Part shown: positions 1-8,512 of the stretch, in pieces
Numbering within the stretch: the stretch's first letter is position 1
Layout of the letters: each line of letters opens with the position of its first letter
Source: Micromonospora sp. WMMD1102
Lineage (GTDB): Bacteria; Actinomycetota; Actinomycetes; Mycobacteriales; Micromonosporaceae
Length of the DNA: 64,000 bases
Direction: 5' to 3'
Assembly (NCBI RefSeq): GCF_029626265.1
Contig: NZ_JARUBN010000001.1
Span: 7,877,001 to 7,941,000, forward strand
Notes under the pieces: generated by a model
What the model was told of the DNA's origin: nothing
What the model saw: only the letters and a program-made list of their open reading frames with translations
Databases searched by the model: none
Position numbers and translations under genes: made by a program

Positions 1-1
1 G

Positions 2-76
2 CCGGCCGACGTGACCGCCGAGGTGTGCCAGATCATCGGCTGCGCCAACGAGGTCGAGGACCTCCGCGAGGCGTGA
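2..76 (+). CDS. C-terminal fragment of the gene upstream of tadA
   Basis: An open frame enters from the left edge and ends in TGA at 74-76, giving a 24-residue tail ending in EVEDLREA. In actinobacteria the gene just before tadA usually encodes the so-called tRNA adenosine deaminase-associated protein, so that is the likely identity, but the fragment is too short to prove it. Its stop overlaps the proposed GTG start of tadA (GTGA), which suggests translational coupling. Confidence 0.5.
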   Translation, partial: PADVTAEVCQIIGCANEVEDLREA

Positions 77-591
77 CCGGACCAGCGGGTCGAAGCCCGG
101 GCGAGTCGGACCTGCCGGGCCAGCCGCTGGCCGGGCGCCGGCACCGGCACGAGGCGTGGATGCGGCGCGCCCTCGAGGTCTCCCGAACGCCATCCGCCGC
201 GCTACCGGCCGAAGACGTCCCGGTCGGTGCGGTGGTCTACGGTCCCGACGGTACGGAGTTGTCGAGCGCCCGCAACGAGCGGGAGTTGACCGGCGACCCG
301 ACCGCGCACGCCGAGATCCTCGCCCTGCGCCGAGCCGCCCGGACGGTCGGCGCCTGGCGACTGACCGGTTGCACCCTGGTGGTGACACTGGAACCGTGCA
401 CGATGTGCGCCGGTGCGCTGGTGCTCGCCCGGATCTCCACGCTCGTCTTCGGCGCGTGGGAGCCGAAGACCGGCGCGGTGGGCTCGCTCTGGGACGTCGT
501 ACGCGACCGGCGGCTCAACCACCGCCCGGAGGTGTACGGCGGTGTCCTGGCCGCCGAGTGCGCCGCCGCCCTGCGATCCTTCTTCCGCTGA
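73..591 (+). CDS. tadA: tRNA-specific adenosine deaminase TadA
   Basis: Deaminates the wobble adenosine (position 34) of tRNA-Arg(ACG) to inosine in the cytoplasm. The protein shows the zinc-dependent cytidine-deaminase fold signature: TAHAEI supplies the zinc-binding His and the catalytic Glu, and EPCTMCAG supplies the two zinc cysteines. The C-terminal stretch RDRRLNHRPEVYGGVLAAEC is typical of TadA. The chosen GTG start at 73 overlaps the upstream stop and gives 172 residues; ATG 160 would also leave the catalytic core intact but would cut the first helix. An upstream ATG at 25 is possible but lies inside the preceding gene. Confidence 0.9.
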   Translation: MTGPAGRSPGESDLPGQPLAGRRHRHEAWMRRALEVSRTPSAALPAEDVPVGAVVYGPDGTELSSARNERELTGDPTAHAEILALRRAARTVGAWRLTGCTLVVTLEPCTMCAGALVLARISTLVFGAWEPKTGAVGSLWDVVRDRRLNHRPEVYGGVLAAECAAALRSFFR

Positions 592-616
592 TCCGCCGCT
601 GTTCGATCCGTCGCAG

Positions 617-681
617 AGTTTTCCACAGTTCGGCGAATGTTGTGCACACCCCTGTGGATAACCCTGGCCAGTTTGTGGAAG
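617..681. promoter_or_regulatory. Cluster of DnaA-box-like sequences
   Basis: The short convergent gap between tadA and the kinase gene holds TTTTCCACA at 619-627, TGTGGATAA at 653-661 (an exact reverse complement of the DnaA box TTATCCACA), and TGTGGAA at 674-680. Three box-like motifs in 65 bases of otherwise GC-rich DNA is more than expected by eye. Function is unknown; it could titrate DnaA or be chance. Confidence 0.4.
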
Positions 682-1944
682 TCAGCTCGCCGGTACCGCC
701 GGTAGGGCCGCTGCCGGCGGAAGCTGCCCCGGACGAGCCGGCCCGGGGTATCCCGGCTGGGTCGGCGGGGCGTGCTCCGGTTCGGCCCGTACCGACGTCT
801 CGGCCGGCAGCAGTACCGTGACGACCAGTCCGCCGCCGTGCCGGGGCTCGGCCCGGACCGAGCCGCCGTGCGCGCCGGCGACCGCCCGGACGATCGACAG
901 CCCGAGCCCGAAGCCCCGGCCGCCGCCGACCCGCTCCTGGCGCAGCCGGCGGAACGGCTGGAACATCGTCTCGACCTCGTACCCCGGCACCACCGGGCCG
1001 GTGTTCGCCACCACCAGGCTCGCCCAACCGTCGACGGTGCCGGTGCTGACCCAGACCTGGCCGCCGGCCGGGACGTTGTGCCGCAGCGCGTTCTCCAGCA
1101 GGTTCTGGGTCAACCGTTCCAGCAGCACCGGATCCCCGGTGGTACGCGCCGGAGCCAACTGCCGGTACACCGGCAGCTCCGTACCCAGTTGCTCGGCGAC
1201 GTGCCCGACCACCTCGGCCAGGTCGACCGAGGTACGGTCCACCACCTGCTGCTCCGAGTCGGCGAGGGTGAGCAGCCCGTCGATCAACCGCTCGTGCCGC
1301 TCGTTGACCGCCAGCAGCGTCTCGCCGAGCTGCCGCAACTCGGCCGGCGCCCCGGGCCGGGTGATCGCGAGTTCCAGCAGTGACCGGTTCAGCGCCAGCG
1401 GCGTACGCAGCTCGTGCGAGGCGTTGGCGACGAACCGCCGCTGCCCGTCGAAGGACTGGTCCAGCCGTTCCAGCATCAGGTTGAAGGTGTCGGCGAGTTC
1501 CCTGACCTCGTCCCGGGGGCCGTCCAGCGCGATCCGCTCGTGCAGCCCGCGACCGGCGATGCCGGCTCCGGCGATCCGCCGGGCGGTACCGGTGATCTGG
1601 TGCAGCGGTTGCAACGCCCGGCCGGCGATCAGCCAGCCGAAGGCGAACGCGGTCGCCGAGACGATGGCGAGTGCGATGCCGCCCTGGGTCAGCAGGCTCT
1701 CCAGGGCGTTCTGCCGGGCCTCGTCCTGCACCTGCCGGGCGAAGACCCGGAGCTGTTCGGCGTCCCCCGGGTCGATGATCCGGTCGAGTTTCGGCGCCGG
1801 CGCACGGTTCAGCGTGACCCCGAAGGTCGCGGGCATCTGTTGGGAGACCAGGACGTAGGTGACCGCCAACAGCACCACCCCGGCGAGCAGGAAGAGGCCG
1901 CCGTAGACCAGGGTCAGGCGGGCGCGGATCGTGAGTCGTTTCAC
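682..1944 (-). CDS. Two-component sensor histidine kinase (HAMP, HisKA, HATPase)
   Basis: Membrane sensor that autophosphorylates on histidine and passes phosphate to the regulator encoded just upstream. The 420-residue protein has an N-terminal membrane helix, a short extracytoplasmic segment of about 60 residues, a second helix (about 85-110), a HAMP linker, the HisKA box FVANASHELRTPLALN, an N box NLLENALRHN and a G box GRGFGLGLS. The GTG start at 1944 overlaps the regulator's TGA by four bases (GTGA), fixing the start and showing coupling. A much longer open frame extends upstream but only shadows the regulator gene. The C-terminal tail is Pro/Ala rich. The signal sensed is unknown. Confidence 0.92.
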   Translation of the reverse strand: MKRLTIRARLTLVYGGLFLLAGVVLLAVTYVLVSQQMPATFGVTLNRAPAPKLDRIIDPGDAEQLRVFARQVQDEARQNALESLLTQGGIALAIVSATAFAFGWLIAGRALQPLHQITGTARRIAGAGIAGRGLHERIALDGPRDEVRELADTFNLMLERLDQSFDGQRRFVANASHELRTPLALNRSLLELAITRPGAPAELRQLGETLLAVNERHERLIDGLLTLADSEQQVVDRTSVDLAEVVGHVAEQLGTELPVYRQLAPARTTGDPVLLERLTQNLLENALRHNVPAGGQVWVSTGTVDGWASLVVANTGPVVPGYEVETMFQPFRRLRQERVGGGRGFGLGLSIVRAVAGAHGGSVRAEPRHGGGLVVTVLLPAETSVRAEPEHAPPTQPGYPGPARPGQLPPAAALPAVPAS

Positions 1945-2597
1945 CTGATCTGATACCCCACTCCCGGCACGGTCTCGACGATCTGCGGATCGCCGAGCTT
2001 GCGGCGCAACTTCATCACTGTCACCCGGACGACGTTTGTGAACGGGTCGATGTGCTCGTCCCAGGCCCGCTCCAGCAGTTCCTCGGCGGATACCACCGCA
2101 CCGCCGGCCCGCATCAGCTCGGCGAGCACCGCGAACTCCTTGCGGGAGAGCGCGACGTACCGGCCGTCGCGGTAGACCTCGTGCCGGGCCGGGTCGACCA
2201 CCAGACCGGCCCGGGTCAGCTTCGGCGGTGCGGCCGGCCTGGCCCGCCGGATCAGCGCGTGTACCCGGGCGGAGAGTTCGACGAGCGCGAACGGCTTGAT
2301 CAGATAGTCGTCGGCGCCCAGGGCGAGCCCGGCCACCCGGTCGCGTACGGCGGCTGCGGCGGTGAGCATCAGCACCCGGGTCGCGCCCCCGCCCTCCACG
2401 ATCGCCCGGCACACGTCGTCGCCGTGCACCACCGGCAGATCCCGGTCGAGCACCACCACGTCGTAGTCGTTGACGCCGAGCCGTTCCAGGGCCGCGTCGC
2501 CGTCGTACGCGACGTCGACGGCGAACGCCTCCCGGCGCAACCACTCGGCGACGGCGTCCGCCAACAGCTTCTCGTCCTCGACCACCAGTACCCGCAC
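1941..2597 (-). CDS. OmpR-family response regulator
   Basis: DNA-binding partner of the adjacent kinase. The 218-residue protein begins with a receiver domain (MRVLVVEDEK, acidic pocket; phospho-acceptor Asp in VVVLDRDLP at about residue 51; Lys in LIKPF at about 100) and ends with a winged-helix OmpR/PhoB domain (DPFTNVVRVTVMKLRRKLG, GVGYQIR). It is the first gene of a two-gene operon and starts with GTG. It is divergent from the lipoprotein / ABC exporter operon, which suggests it may control that operon, as many such systems regulate neighbouring ABC exporters; this is inference. Confidence 0.92.
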   Translation of the reverse strand: MRVLVVEDEKLLADAVAEWLRREAFAVDVAYDGDAALERLGVNDYDVVVLDRDLPVVHGDDVCRAIVEGGGATRVLMLTAAAAVRDRVAGLALGADDYLIKPFALVELSARVHALIRRARPAAPPKLTRAGLVVDPARHEVYRDGRYVALSRKEFAVLAELMRAGGAVVSAEELLERAWDEHIDPFTNVVRVTVMKLRRKLGDPQIVETVPGVGYQIR

Positions 2598-2631
2598 CGT
2601 TCCATGGTGACTCGGTCGCGGATAACGGCGC

Positions 2632-2651
2632 CGTAAACGTCGACGGTTACG
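2632..2651. promoter_or_regulatory. Possible operator in the divergent promoter region
   Basis: The region between the divergent regulator and lipoprotein genes contains the inverted repeat CGTAA (2632-2636) and TTACG (2647-2651) separated by ten bases. Its position suits binding by the neighbouring OmpR-type regulator. A TTGACT at about 2674 could be a -35 element for the rightward operon, but no clear -10 was seen. Confidence 0.3.
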
Positions 2652-2728
2652 CCCCGGATACGGGCCGACGACTTGACTTTGTCCGTATCGGCCGGCGAAC
2701 CGCGCCGGCCCACGGAAGGAGTTGTGCC

Positions 2729-3268
2729 ATGCGCCGACGAATGTCGGGCATCTGGTTGGCCCTCCCCGTCCTCGGCCTGGTGCTCGCCGGCTGCGCCAAG
2801 CCCGACGAGGGGCCAGGGGTGGCCAGCGCCCAGGGCGGCGGGGGTGCCGGTCCTACGGCCAGTGCCAGTGCCGCCGCGATGAGTAACGATGATCGCCGCC
2901 TCGAGTTCGCCAAGTGCATGCGGGAGAACGGGGTGGAGATGCCCGACCCGGAGCCGGGCAAGGGCGGGATCCGGATGCAGCGCAGGCCGGGTGAGGATCC
3001 GGCCAAGGCGGAGGCGGCGATGGAGAAGTGCCGCCATCTGCTGCCGAACGGGGGTCAGCTGGAGCTGACCCCGGAGCAGGTCGAGCAGGTGCGCAAGCTG
3101 GCGAAGTGCATGCGGGAGAACGGGGTGCCGAACTTCCCGGACCCGCAGCCGGACGGCACCATGGAGCTCGGCCAGGGCAGCGGGTTCAAGCCGGACGACC
3201 CGGCGTTCCAGGCTGCCATGGAGAAGTGCCGGGGTGACTTCCCGGTCCGAATCCGAGGTGGCCAATGA
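2729..3268 (+). CDS. Lipoprotein with duplicated CMRENGV motif
   Basis: Predicted surface lipoprotein of 179 residues. It has a signal sequence with lipobox VLAGC at residues 18-22, an Ala/Gly-rich linker, then two copies of a motif: KCMRENGVEMPDPEPG and KCMRENGVPNFPDPQPDG, each followed by a MEKCR segment, giving paired cysteines in each copy. A GGAAGGAG ribosome site lies about eight bases before the ATG. It is the first gene of a four-gene operon, and its stop overlaps the start of the membrane-fusion protein, so it probably works with the exporter, perhaps as a substrate-binding or sensing component. The function of this repeat family is unknown to me. Confidence 0.8.
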   Translation: MRRRMSGIWLALPVLGLVLAGCAKPDEGPGVASAQGGGGAGPTASASAAAMSNDDRRLEFAKCMRENGVEMPDPEPGKGGIRMQRRPGEDPAKAEAAMEKCRHLLPNGGQLELTPEQVEQVRKLAKCMRENGVPNFPDPQPDGTMELGQGSGFKPDDPAFQAAMEKCRGDFPVRIRGGQ

Positions 3269-4560
3269 CGGAGGGCATCTCGGGCACCTCGCTCACCGGT
3301 ACCGGCCCGACTCCAGACGACCCGGCCCGGGACGGCTCGGCTGCCGACGGCTCGGCTCCGGACGGGGCCGGGGCGGGCGGGGGCGCGGCGTCGGCCCCAG
3401 CCGGCCACGCCACGGGGGCGGTTCCGGCGGGCGCCGGACCGGGCAACGCCACGGGGGCGGTTCCGGCCGGCGGCGGACCGGGTCGGCGCCGCCGTCGCCG
3501 GCGGGGCCGGGCGGCGGCGGTGGTCACCGCCACCGCGCTCGCGGTCGCCGCCGGGGCGGCGGCCGCCGTCGGATTCGGCGGCGACGACCCGGGTACGGCC
3601 ACCGCCAGCCACCTGCCACCGGCGAACGCCCAGGTCACCCGGCAGACACTGATCGACTCGGAGACCGCCGACGGCGAACTCGGGTACGGCGAGACGCGCA
3701 CGGTCGCCGCCCGGAAGGCCGGTACCGTCACCTCGTTGGCCGCCGCCGGCACCCGGGTCACCCGGGGCAAGCCGCTCTACTCGGTCGACAACCAGAAGGT
3801 CGTACTCCTCTACGGCGGCCTGCCGGCATACCGGACGCTCCGGTCCGGGGACAGCGGTGACGACGTCGAGCAGTTCGAGAAGAACCTGAGTGCGCTCGGC
3901 TACGACGGGTTCACCGTCGACGACGAGTACACCTCGGCCACCGCCGAGGCGGTGCGGGACTGGCAGGACGACCTCGGGCTGGACGAGACCGGCCGGGTCG
4001 AGCTGGGCCAGGTCGTCTACGCCACCGGCGAGGTACGGGTGGACAGCATCGAGGCCGAGGGCGGCGACGCGGTGCAGCCCGGCGCCGGTGTGCTCAGCTA
4101 CAGCGGTACGTCCCGGGTGGTCACCGTCTCGCTTGACGTGGACGACCAGCGGCTGGCCAAGCGGGGTGCCAAGGTCACGGTCACGTTGCCGGACGGCAAG
4201 GCGGTGCCCGGCACCGTCGCCGCCACCGAGACGGTGATCGAGACCAGCAGCGGCGCCAACGGCCAGGACGAGTCGGAAACCAGGATCGAGGTGACAGTCA
4301 CCGCCGCCGACCCGAAGGCGCTGGCCGGCTTCGACAGCGCCTCGGTCGACGTGGCCTTCACCGCCGCCGAGCGGAAGGACGTCCTCACCGTCCCGGTCGC
4401 CGCGCTGCTCGCCCTCGCCGAGGGCGGTTACGGCGTGGAGATCGTCGAGGGGGACGCGACCCGGATCGTGGCGGTGCAGACCGGGCTCTTCGCCTCCGGC
4501 CGGGTGGAGGTGACCGGCGACGGGCTGGTCGAGGGGGCGACCGTGGGGATGCCGAAGTGA
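3265..4560 (+). CDS. Membrane-fusion (HlyD/MacA-like) protein with peptidoglycan-binding domain
   Basis: Periplasmic-adaptor-type partner of an ABC exporter, anchored in the membrane and reaching the cell wall. The 431-residue protein has a disordered Ala/Gly/Pro N-terminus containing the tandem repeat ATGAVPAG, an Arg-rich stretch, one membrane helix (about 78-100), a peptidoglycan-binding-1-like domain ([17 protein letters not shown] through [11 protein letters not shown], about 193-245), and a C-terminal beta-barrel/HlyD region. ATG 3265 overlaps the previous stop (ATGA). The combination of PG-binding domain, adaptor, ATPase and MacB-type permease is a common actinobacterial export cassette. 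Confidence 0.85.
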   Translation: MTEGISGTSLTGTGPTPDDPARDGSAADGSAPDGAGAGGGAASAPAGHATGAVPAGAGPGNATGAVPAGGGPGRRRRRRRGRAAAVVTATALAVAAGAAAAVGFGGDDPGTATASHLPPANAQVTRQTLIDSETADGELGYGETRTVAARKAGTVTSLAAAGTRVTRGKPLYSVDNQKVVLLYGGLPAYRTLRSGDSGDDVEQFEKNLSALGYDGFTVDDEYTSATAEAVRDWQDDLGLDETGRVELGQVVYATGEVRVDSIEAEGGDAVQPGAGVLSYSGTSRVVTVSLDVDDQRLAKRGAKVTVTLPDGKAVPGTVAATETVIETSSGANGQDESETRIEVTVTAADPKALAGFDSASVDVAFTAAERKDVLTVPVAALLALAEGGYGVEIVEGDATRIVAVQTGLFASGRVEVTGDGLVEGATVGMPK

Positions 4561-5390
4561 GCCGGGACGGAACGGCGGTGCGCCATCATGGGCCGGCCGG
4601 CGGGGCGACCGCGCTCGCCGACGCGCCGGCCGGCACCGACGGGGTCGTCGTGCTGGACCGGGTCACAAAGGTCTATCCGGGCGGGGTCACCGCGCTCGGC
4701 GGGGTCACCCTCGCCATCCGGCCGGGCGAACTGGTGGCGATCGTCGGGCCGTCCGGCTCCGGCAAGTCGACGATGCTGCACCTGATCGGCACCCTCGACC
4801 GGCCGTCGACCGGCACCGTGCACATCGACGGGTTCGACGTGGCGAAGCTGTCGGACCGGCAACTCTCCGCGTTACGGTCGTCCCGGATCGGCTTCGTCTT
4901 CCAGCAGTTCCACCTCGCACCGGGCGTACCGGTGCTGGACAACGTGGCGGACGGGCTGCTCTACGCCGGCGTACCCCTCGGGGAGCGGCGGCGGCGCGCG
5001 GAGGTCGCGCTGGTCCGGGTCGGGCTGGGGCACCGGCTCGACCACCGGCCGCACGAACTCTCCGGCGGCGAACGGCAGCGGGTGGCGATCGCCCGCGCCG
5101 TGGTCGGCAACCCGGCGCTGCTGCTGGCCGACGAGCCGACCGGCAACCTCGACTCGACGTCCGGGGCGGGGGTGCTGGCCTTGCTGCGGGAGCTGAACGC
5201 CGCCGGAACCACGGTGATCGTCATCACCCACGACCGGGAGATCGCCGCGAGCATGCCCCGGCAGGTGCAGATGCGCGACGGCCTCGTCCTGTCGGACAGC
5301 GCAGGTGGCGGTCGGCCGGCTGGCGGTGGCTTCGCGCCGATCTCGTCGCTCTCGCCGGTCTCGTCGCTCTCGTCGAACGGGGCGGGCTGA
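4557..5390 (+). CDS. ABC transporter ATP-binding protein (LolD/MacB-type)
   Basis: ATPase that powers the adjacent permease. The 277-residue protein has Walker [10 protein letters not shown], a Q loop in [17 protein letters not shown], the signature [14 protein letters not shown], Walker [14 protein letters not shown], and the switch His in VIVITHD. The first 30 residues and the last 30 are extra compared with typical 220-230 residue members; the tail holds the short repeat [11 protein letters not shown]. The GTG start overlaps the stop of the adaptor gene (GTGA), and the TGA shares a base with the permease ATG, so the operon is tightly coupled. Confidence 0.93.
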   Translation: MSRDGTAVRHHGPAGGATALADAPAGTDGVVVLDRVTKVYPGGVTALGGVTLAIRPGELVAIVGPSGSGKSTMLHLIGTLDRPSTGTVHIDGFDVAKLSDRQLSALRSSRIGFVFQQFHLAPGVPVLDNVADGLLYAGVPLGERRRRAEVALVRVGLGHRLDHRPHELSGGERQRVAIARAVVGNPALLLADEPTGNLDSTSGAGVLALLRELNAAGTTVIVITHDREIAASMPRQVQMRDGLVLSDSAGGGRPAGGGFAPISSLSPVSSLSSNGAG

Positions 5391-6610
5391 TGGCCGGGAC
5401 GGGCGGGGCACGGCCCCGGCTGGTACCGGCGCGGATGCGGCCCCGCGACATCCTCCGGGTCGGCGGCGTCGGGCTGCGTACCCGGCCGCTGCGGGCGTTC
5501 CTCTCCGCGCTGGGCATCGCGATCGGCATCGCCGCGATGGTCGCGGTGGTCGGCATCTCGTCCTCCTCCCGGGCGGAGCTGGACCGGATGCTCGACTCGC
5601 TCGGCACCAACCTGCTCACCGTCGGACCCGGCAACACCATGTTCGGCGACGAGGCGCAGTTGCCGGAGGAGTCGGTCGCGATGATCGGCCGGATCGGGCC
5701 GGTCCAGCAGGTCTCCGCCACCGGGATGCTCTCCGACGCCCGGGTCTACCGGTCGGACCGGATCCCGGCGGTGGAGAGCGGCGGGATCGCCGCCAGGGCG
5801 GCCCGACTGGACCTGCTCGACACGGTCGGGGCGACGGTGGTCAGCGGTACCTGGCTGAACGAGGCGACGTCGCGTTACCCGGCCGTCGTGCTGGGAGCCA
5901 CCGCGGCCGAACGGCTGGGAATCGGCAGTGCCGGACCGGACGTACAGGTCTATCTCGGCAGTCGGTGGTTCACGGTGGTCGGGATCCTGGCCCCGGTGCC
6001 GCTGGCGCCGGAACTGGACCTCTCCGCACTGCTCGGCTGGGAGGCGGCGGCGTCGTACCTGGGCTTCGACGGGCACCCGACCACCGTCTACACCCGCTCG
6101 GCCGAGCAGTCGGTCGAGGCGGTGCAGGCCGTGCTCGGCGCCACCGCGAACCCGGAGGCGCCGAACGAGGTCAAGGTGTCCCGGCCGTCCGACGCGCTGG
6201 AGGCACAGCAGGCCACCGACGAGGCGTTCACCGGCCTGCTGCTCGGGCTCGGCGCGGTCGCGCTGCTGGTCGGCGGGGTCGGAGTGGCGAACACGATGGT
6301 GATCTCGGTACTCGAACGGCGGGCCGAGATCGGGTTGCGCCGTTCGCTCGGCGCGACCCGGGGTCAGGTACGCACCCAGTTCCTCGCCGAGTCGCTGCTG
6401 CTATCCGCCCTCGGCGGGGTCGGCGGAGTGCTGATCGGCATCGGGGTGACCGCCGGCTACGCCCTGTCCCGGGACTGGCCGACGGTGGTGCCGAGCTGGG
6501 CGATGGCCGGCGGGGTCGGCGCGACCCTGCTGATCGGCGCCTTCGCCGGGCTCTACCCGGCGATCCGGGCCGCCCGACTGGCCCCGACCGAGGCGCTCGC
6601 CACCCCCTGA
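5390..6610 (+). CDS. MacB-type ABC transporter permease
   Basis: Membrane subunit of the exporter. The 406-residue protein has the FtsX/MacB layout: one N-terminal helix (about 38-62, LGIAIGIAAMVAVVGI), a large extracytoplasmic MacB-PCD domain (about 70-270), then three helices near the C-terminus (LLLGLGAVALLVGGVGVAN, ALGGVGGVLIGIGVTAGYAL, GATLLIGAFAGLYPA) with the cytoplasmic coupling motif ERRAEIGLRRSLGATRGQV. It completes the lipoprotein / adaptor / ATPase / permease operon. The substrate may be a peptide, lipid or drug; the sequence does not say which. Confidence 0.92.
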   Translation: MAGTGGARPRLVPARMRPRDILRVGGVGLRTRPLRAFLSALGIAIGIAAMVAVVGISSSSRAELDRMLDSLGTNLLTVGPGNTMFGDEAQLPEESVAMIGRIGPVQQVSATGMLSDARVYRSDRIPAVESGGIAARAARLDLLDTVGATVVSGTWLNEATSRYPAVVLGATAAERLGIGSAGPDVQVYLGSRWFTVVGILAPVPLAPELDLSALLGWEAAASYLGFDGHPTTVYTRSAEQSVEAVQAVLGATANPEAPNEVKVSRPSDALEAQQATDEAFTGLLLGLGAVALLVGGVGVANTMVISVLERRAEIGLRRSLGATRGQVRTQFLAESLLLSALGGVGGVLIGIGVTAGYALSRDWPTVVPSWAMAGGVGATLLIGAFAGLYPAIRAARLAPTEALATP

Positions 6611-6616
6611 CGGGGC

Positions 6617-6670
6617 GTAAGGAAGGGCCCCTTCTTATCGCTTTTTGTATAGGAAGGGGCCCTTCCTTAC
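6617..6670. repeat. 54-bp palindromic element, copy 1 (intergenic)
   Basis: Outer arms GTAAGGAAGGGCCCC (6617-6631) and GGGGCCCTTCCTTAC (6656-6670) are perfect complements, with 24 bases between; counting inner pairs, 22-base arms carry one mismatch. It lies between the convergent permease and deoD genes, so it could also terminate transcription from both sides. A second copy of the same length lies at 18525-18578 inside a gene. In one orientation both share the inner block CTTATCG followed by a T-rich stretch and TGT, so they are one sequence family. Confidence 0.85.
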
Positions 6671-6678
6671 GTTGTTGG

Positions 6679-7386
6679 TCAGGCGACGATGGTGTCGAGG
6701 GCGATCTCGACCATCTGGCCGAAGGTCTGCTCGCGCTCGTGCGCGGTGGTCTGCTCGCCCCGCTTGATGTGGTCGCTGACGGTCAGCAACGTCAACGCCT
6801 TCGCCCTGAACCGGGCCGCGATCGTGTAGAGCGCCGCCGACTCCATCTCCACCGCCAGCACGCCGTAGTCGGCCAGCGTGTCGTAGAGGTCCGGGCGGTC
6901 GGTGTAGAAGGCGTCCGCGGCCAGGATCGGCCCGACCCGCATCGCGATGCCGCGCCGCTGCGCCACCTCGACCGAGGTACGCAGCAGCCCGAAGTCGGCG
7001 ACCGGGGCATAGTCGATCAGCCCGTCGAACCGCATCCGGTTCATGTTCGAGTCGGTCGACGAGCCGCTGGCCGCGATCACGTCCCGAAGCTGGAGGTCCT
7101 CGCTGAGGGCGCCGCACGAGCCGACCCGGATCAGCGACTTCACGCCGTAATCGTTGATCAGCTCGTGCGCGTAGATGGAGGCGGACGGCATCCCCATGCC
7201 GGAGCCCTGGACCGAAACCTCGGTGCCGGACCAGCGGCCGGTGAAGCCGAGCATGCCGCGCACCGTCGAGTAGCACTTGGCGTCCTCGAGGTAGGTCTCC
7301 GCGATCCACTTGGCCCGCAGCGGGTCGCCCGGCATCAGGACCCGCTCGGCGATCTCGCCAGGCTTGGCGCCAATGTGCGTACTCAT
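6679..7386 (-). CDS. deoD: Purine-nucleoside phosphorylase DeoD-type
   Basis: Cleaves purine (deoxy)nucleosides with phosphate to base and (deoxy)ribose-1-phosphate in the cytoplasm, as part of nucleoside salvage. The 235-residue protein matches the hexameric DeoD family in length and motifs: [13 protein letters not shown] near the N-terminus (phosphate site), [17 protein letters not shown] (nucleoside site) and VSDHIKRGE (catalytic Asp region). It is a single gene with no operon partner; the palindromic element follows its stop directly, and tRNA-Ser lies divergently upstream. Confidence 0.93.
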   Translation of the reverse strand: MSTHIGAKPGEIAERVLMPGDPLRAKWIAETYLEDAKCYSTVRGMLGFTGRWSGTEVSVQGSGMGMPSASIYAHELINDYGVKSLIRVGSCGALSEDLQLRDVIAASGSSTDSNMNRMRFDGLIDYAPVADFGLLRTSVEVAQRRGIAMRVGPILAADAFYTDRPDLYDTLADYGVLAVEMESAALYTIAARFRAKALTLLTVSDHIKRGEQTTAHEREQTFGQMVEIALDTIVA

Positions 7387-7462
7387 GTGAGGTCATCCTG
7401 CCAGGTCCGTACGGCGGATACCGCCGCGACGTCGACCGGAGGCGTCGGGTACCCTTCTCGGC

Positions 7463-7552
7463 GGTGGTGTGTCCGAGTGGCCTAAGGAGCACGCCTCGAA
7501 AGCGTGTGAGGGTTTACGCCCTCCGCGGGTTCAAATCCCGCCGCCACCGCCA
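7463..7552 (+). tRNA. tRNA-Ser (CGA anticodon)
   Basis: The 90-base class II tRNA has acceptor arm GGTGGTG pairing with CGCCACC, an anticodon stem CACGC/GCGTG around loop CTCGAAA (anticodon CGA, reading UCG), a long variable arm (GAGGGTTTACGCCCTC), T arm GCGGG-TTCAAAT-CCCGC, and an encoded CCA at 7550-7552. Its 3' end is partly repeated at 8443-8489, which suggests use as an integration site. Confidence 0.95.
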
Positions 7553-7564
7553 CTGAACAGGCAA

Positions 7565-7601
7565 AACGCCCGGCAGGTCGGAAAACGACCTACCGGGCGT
7601 T
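7565..7601 (+). terminator. Terminator hairpin after tRNA-Ser
   Basis: A 16-base stem (7565-7580 with 7586-7601, one mismatch) encloses the five-base loop GAAAA. There is no strong T tract, as is common in high-GC actinobacteria. Confidence 0.7.
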
Positions 7602-7788
7602 CGGCTGTCCGCCCCGGCGAGCCGGCAACTCTTCGAGAACCTTCGTGCTCACGGCCTGGACCTGGGCGTCACCGACCTCCCGCCGACCGCATGATCATGA
7701 CGGCGTTGTCGTCCAGTCTCCGTCCAGTCGATTTCCAGTGCGCTCCGGCACTCTACCGGCCTGGAGGTAAGTCCTGAGAGGAGTACGG

Positions 7789-8421
7789 ATGTCAGCCCCC
7801 AACACCCGCAATCCATTCCGCCGGTTCGGTATGGTCACCGTGCTGGCCACGCTGCTGTCGACGCTGACGGTCGTCGCGACAGCGGGCGCCGCGAGCGCGG
7901 ACCCGCCTCAGATTCCCTGCCCGTCGGACGCGTTCCCGGCGACCGTCGGCGCGGCCACCACGTCCGACGTCGGCACCTCGGGGATCATCATCGTTCGACG
8001 GACGCTGTACCGGTACGTCTCGGTGGCCTCGGTGTCGACGACCTTCAACATTGCCTACGCCAGGGTCTTCGACAACGCGGGGAACAGCGCTCCACTCAAC
8101 ACCACCATCGTGACCGAAACGAGCCAGACGTTCAGCGTGACGGTGACCGTGGGTACGACCGCGAAGCTCAGCGAGTTCCTGACCCGCAACGTCAGCGCCC
8201 AGATCGTCGCGTCGATCACCACGAAGTTCGGAGTCACCATCAACACCACAGTCGCGCCGTACAGCCGGCTGCTGGCCGAGTACGGGGTGGAGGCGTTCAA
8301 CGTGACATACAACGTCCAGAAGATCGAACAGATTCAGAACCGGTGCTTCGACCACGGCATCACGCAGGCGGCAACGAACGCGCCGACGTACGTCGAAGGA
8401 TGGCGGCTCAGGAACATCTGA
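7789..8421 (+). CDS. Secreted protein of unknown function
   Basis: A 210-residue protein with a clear Sec signal peptide (positive N-terminus, hydrophobic 15-32, cleavage around AASADP). A GAGAGGAG ribosome site precedes the ATG. The mature part is rich in Thr, Val and Ser in alternating patterns (SQTFSVTVTVG, TNTT-type runs), which suggests beta strands, and has just two cysteines that could pair (IPCPSD and NRCFDH). I do not recognise the family. It is the only gene between tRNA-Ser and a partial copy of the tRNA 3' end, so it may be the cargo left by an integration event. Confidence 0.7.
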   Translation: MSAPNTRNPFRRFGMVTVLATLLSTLTVVATAGAASADPPQIPCPSDAFPATVGAATTSDVGTSGIIIVRRTLYRYVSVASVSTTFNIAYARVFDNAGNSAPLNTTIVTETSQTFSVTVTVGTTAKLSEFLTRNVSAQIVASITTKFGVTINTTVAPYSRLLAEYGVEAFNVTYNVQKIEQIQNRCFDHGITQAATNAPTYVEGWRLRNI

Positions 8422-8442
8422 TCCTTCCATGACCAAGGTTCC

Positions 8443-8512
8443 CAAATCCCGCCGCCACAGCCACTGATCAGGGAAGGCGCCCGGTGTGTCCGAAAGGCCA
8501 GCCGGGCGTCTT
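8443..8512 (+). repeat. Partial copy of the tRNA-Ser 3' end and its terminator (att-like)
   Basis: CAAATCCCGCCGCCAC at 8443-8458 is identical to tRNA-Ser positions 7532-7547. The next bases GCCACTGATCAGG match GCCACTGAACAGG after the tRNA with one change, and the hairpin with GCCCGG arms that follows resembles the tRNA terminator. Such partial tRNA copies are typical of attL/attR pairs left by tRNA-targeted integration. No integrase lies between the copies. Confidence 0.6.

Noticed and set aside
5305..7485. Plus-strand 726-residue frame over the permease and deoD
   Set aside because: Crosses a terminator-like palindrome and two real genes; shadow.
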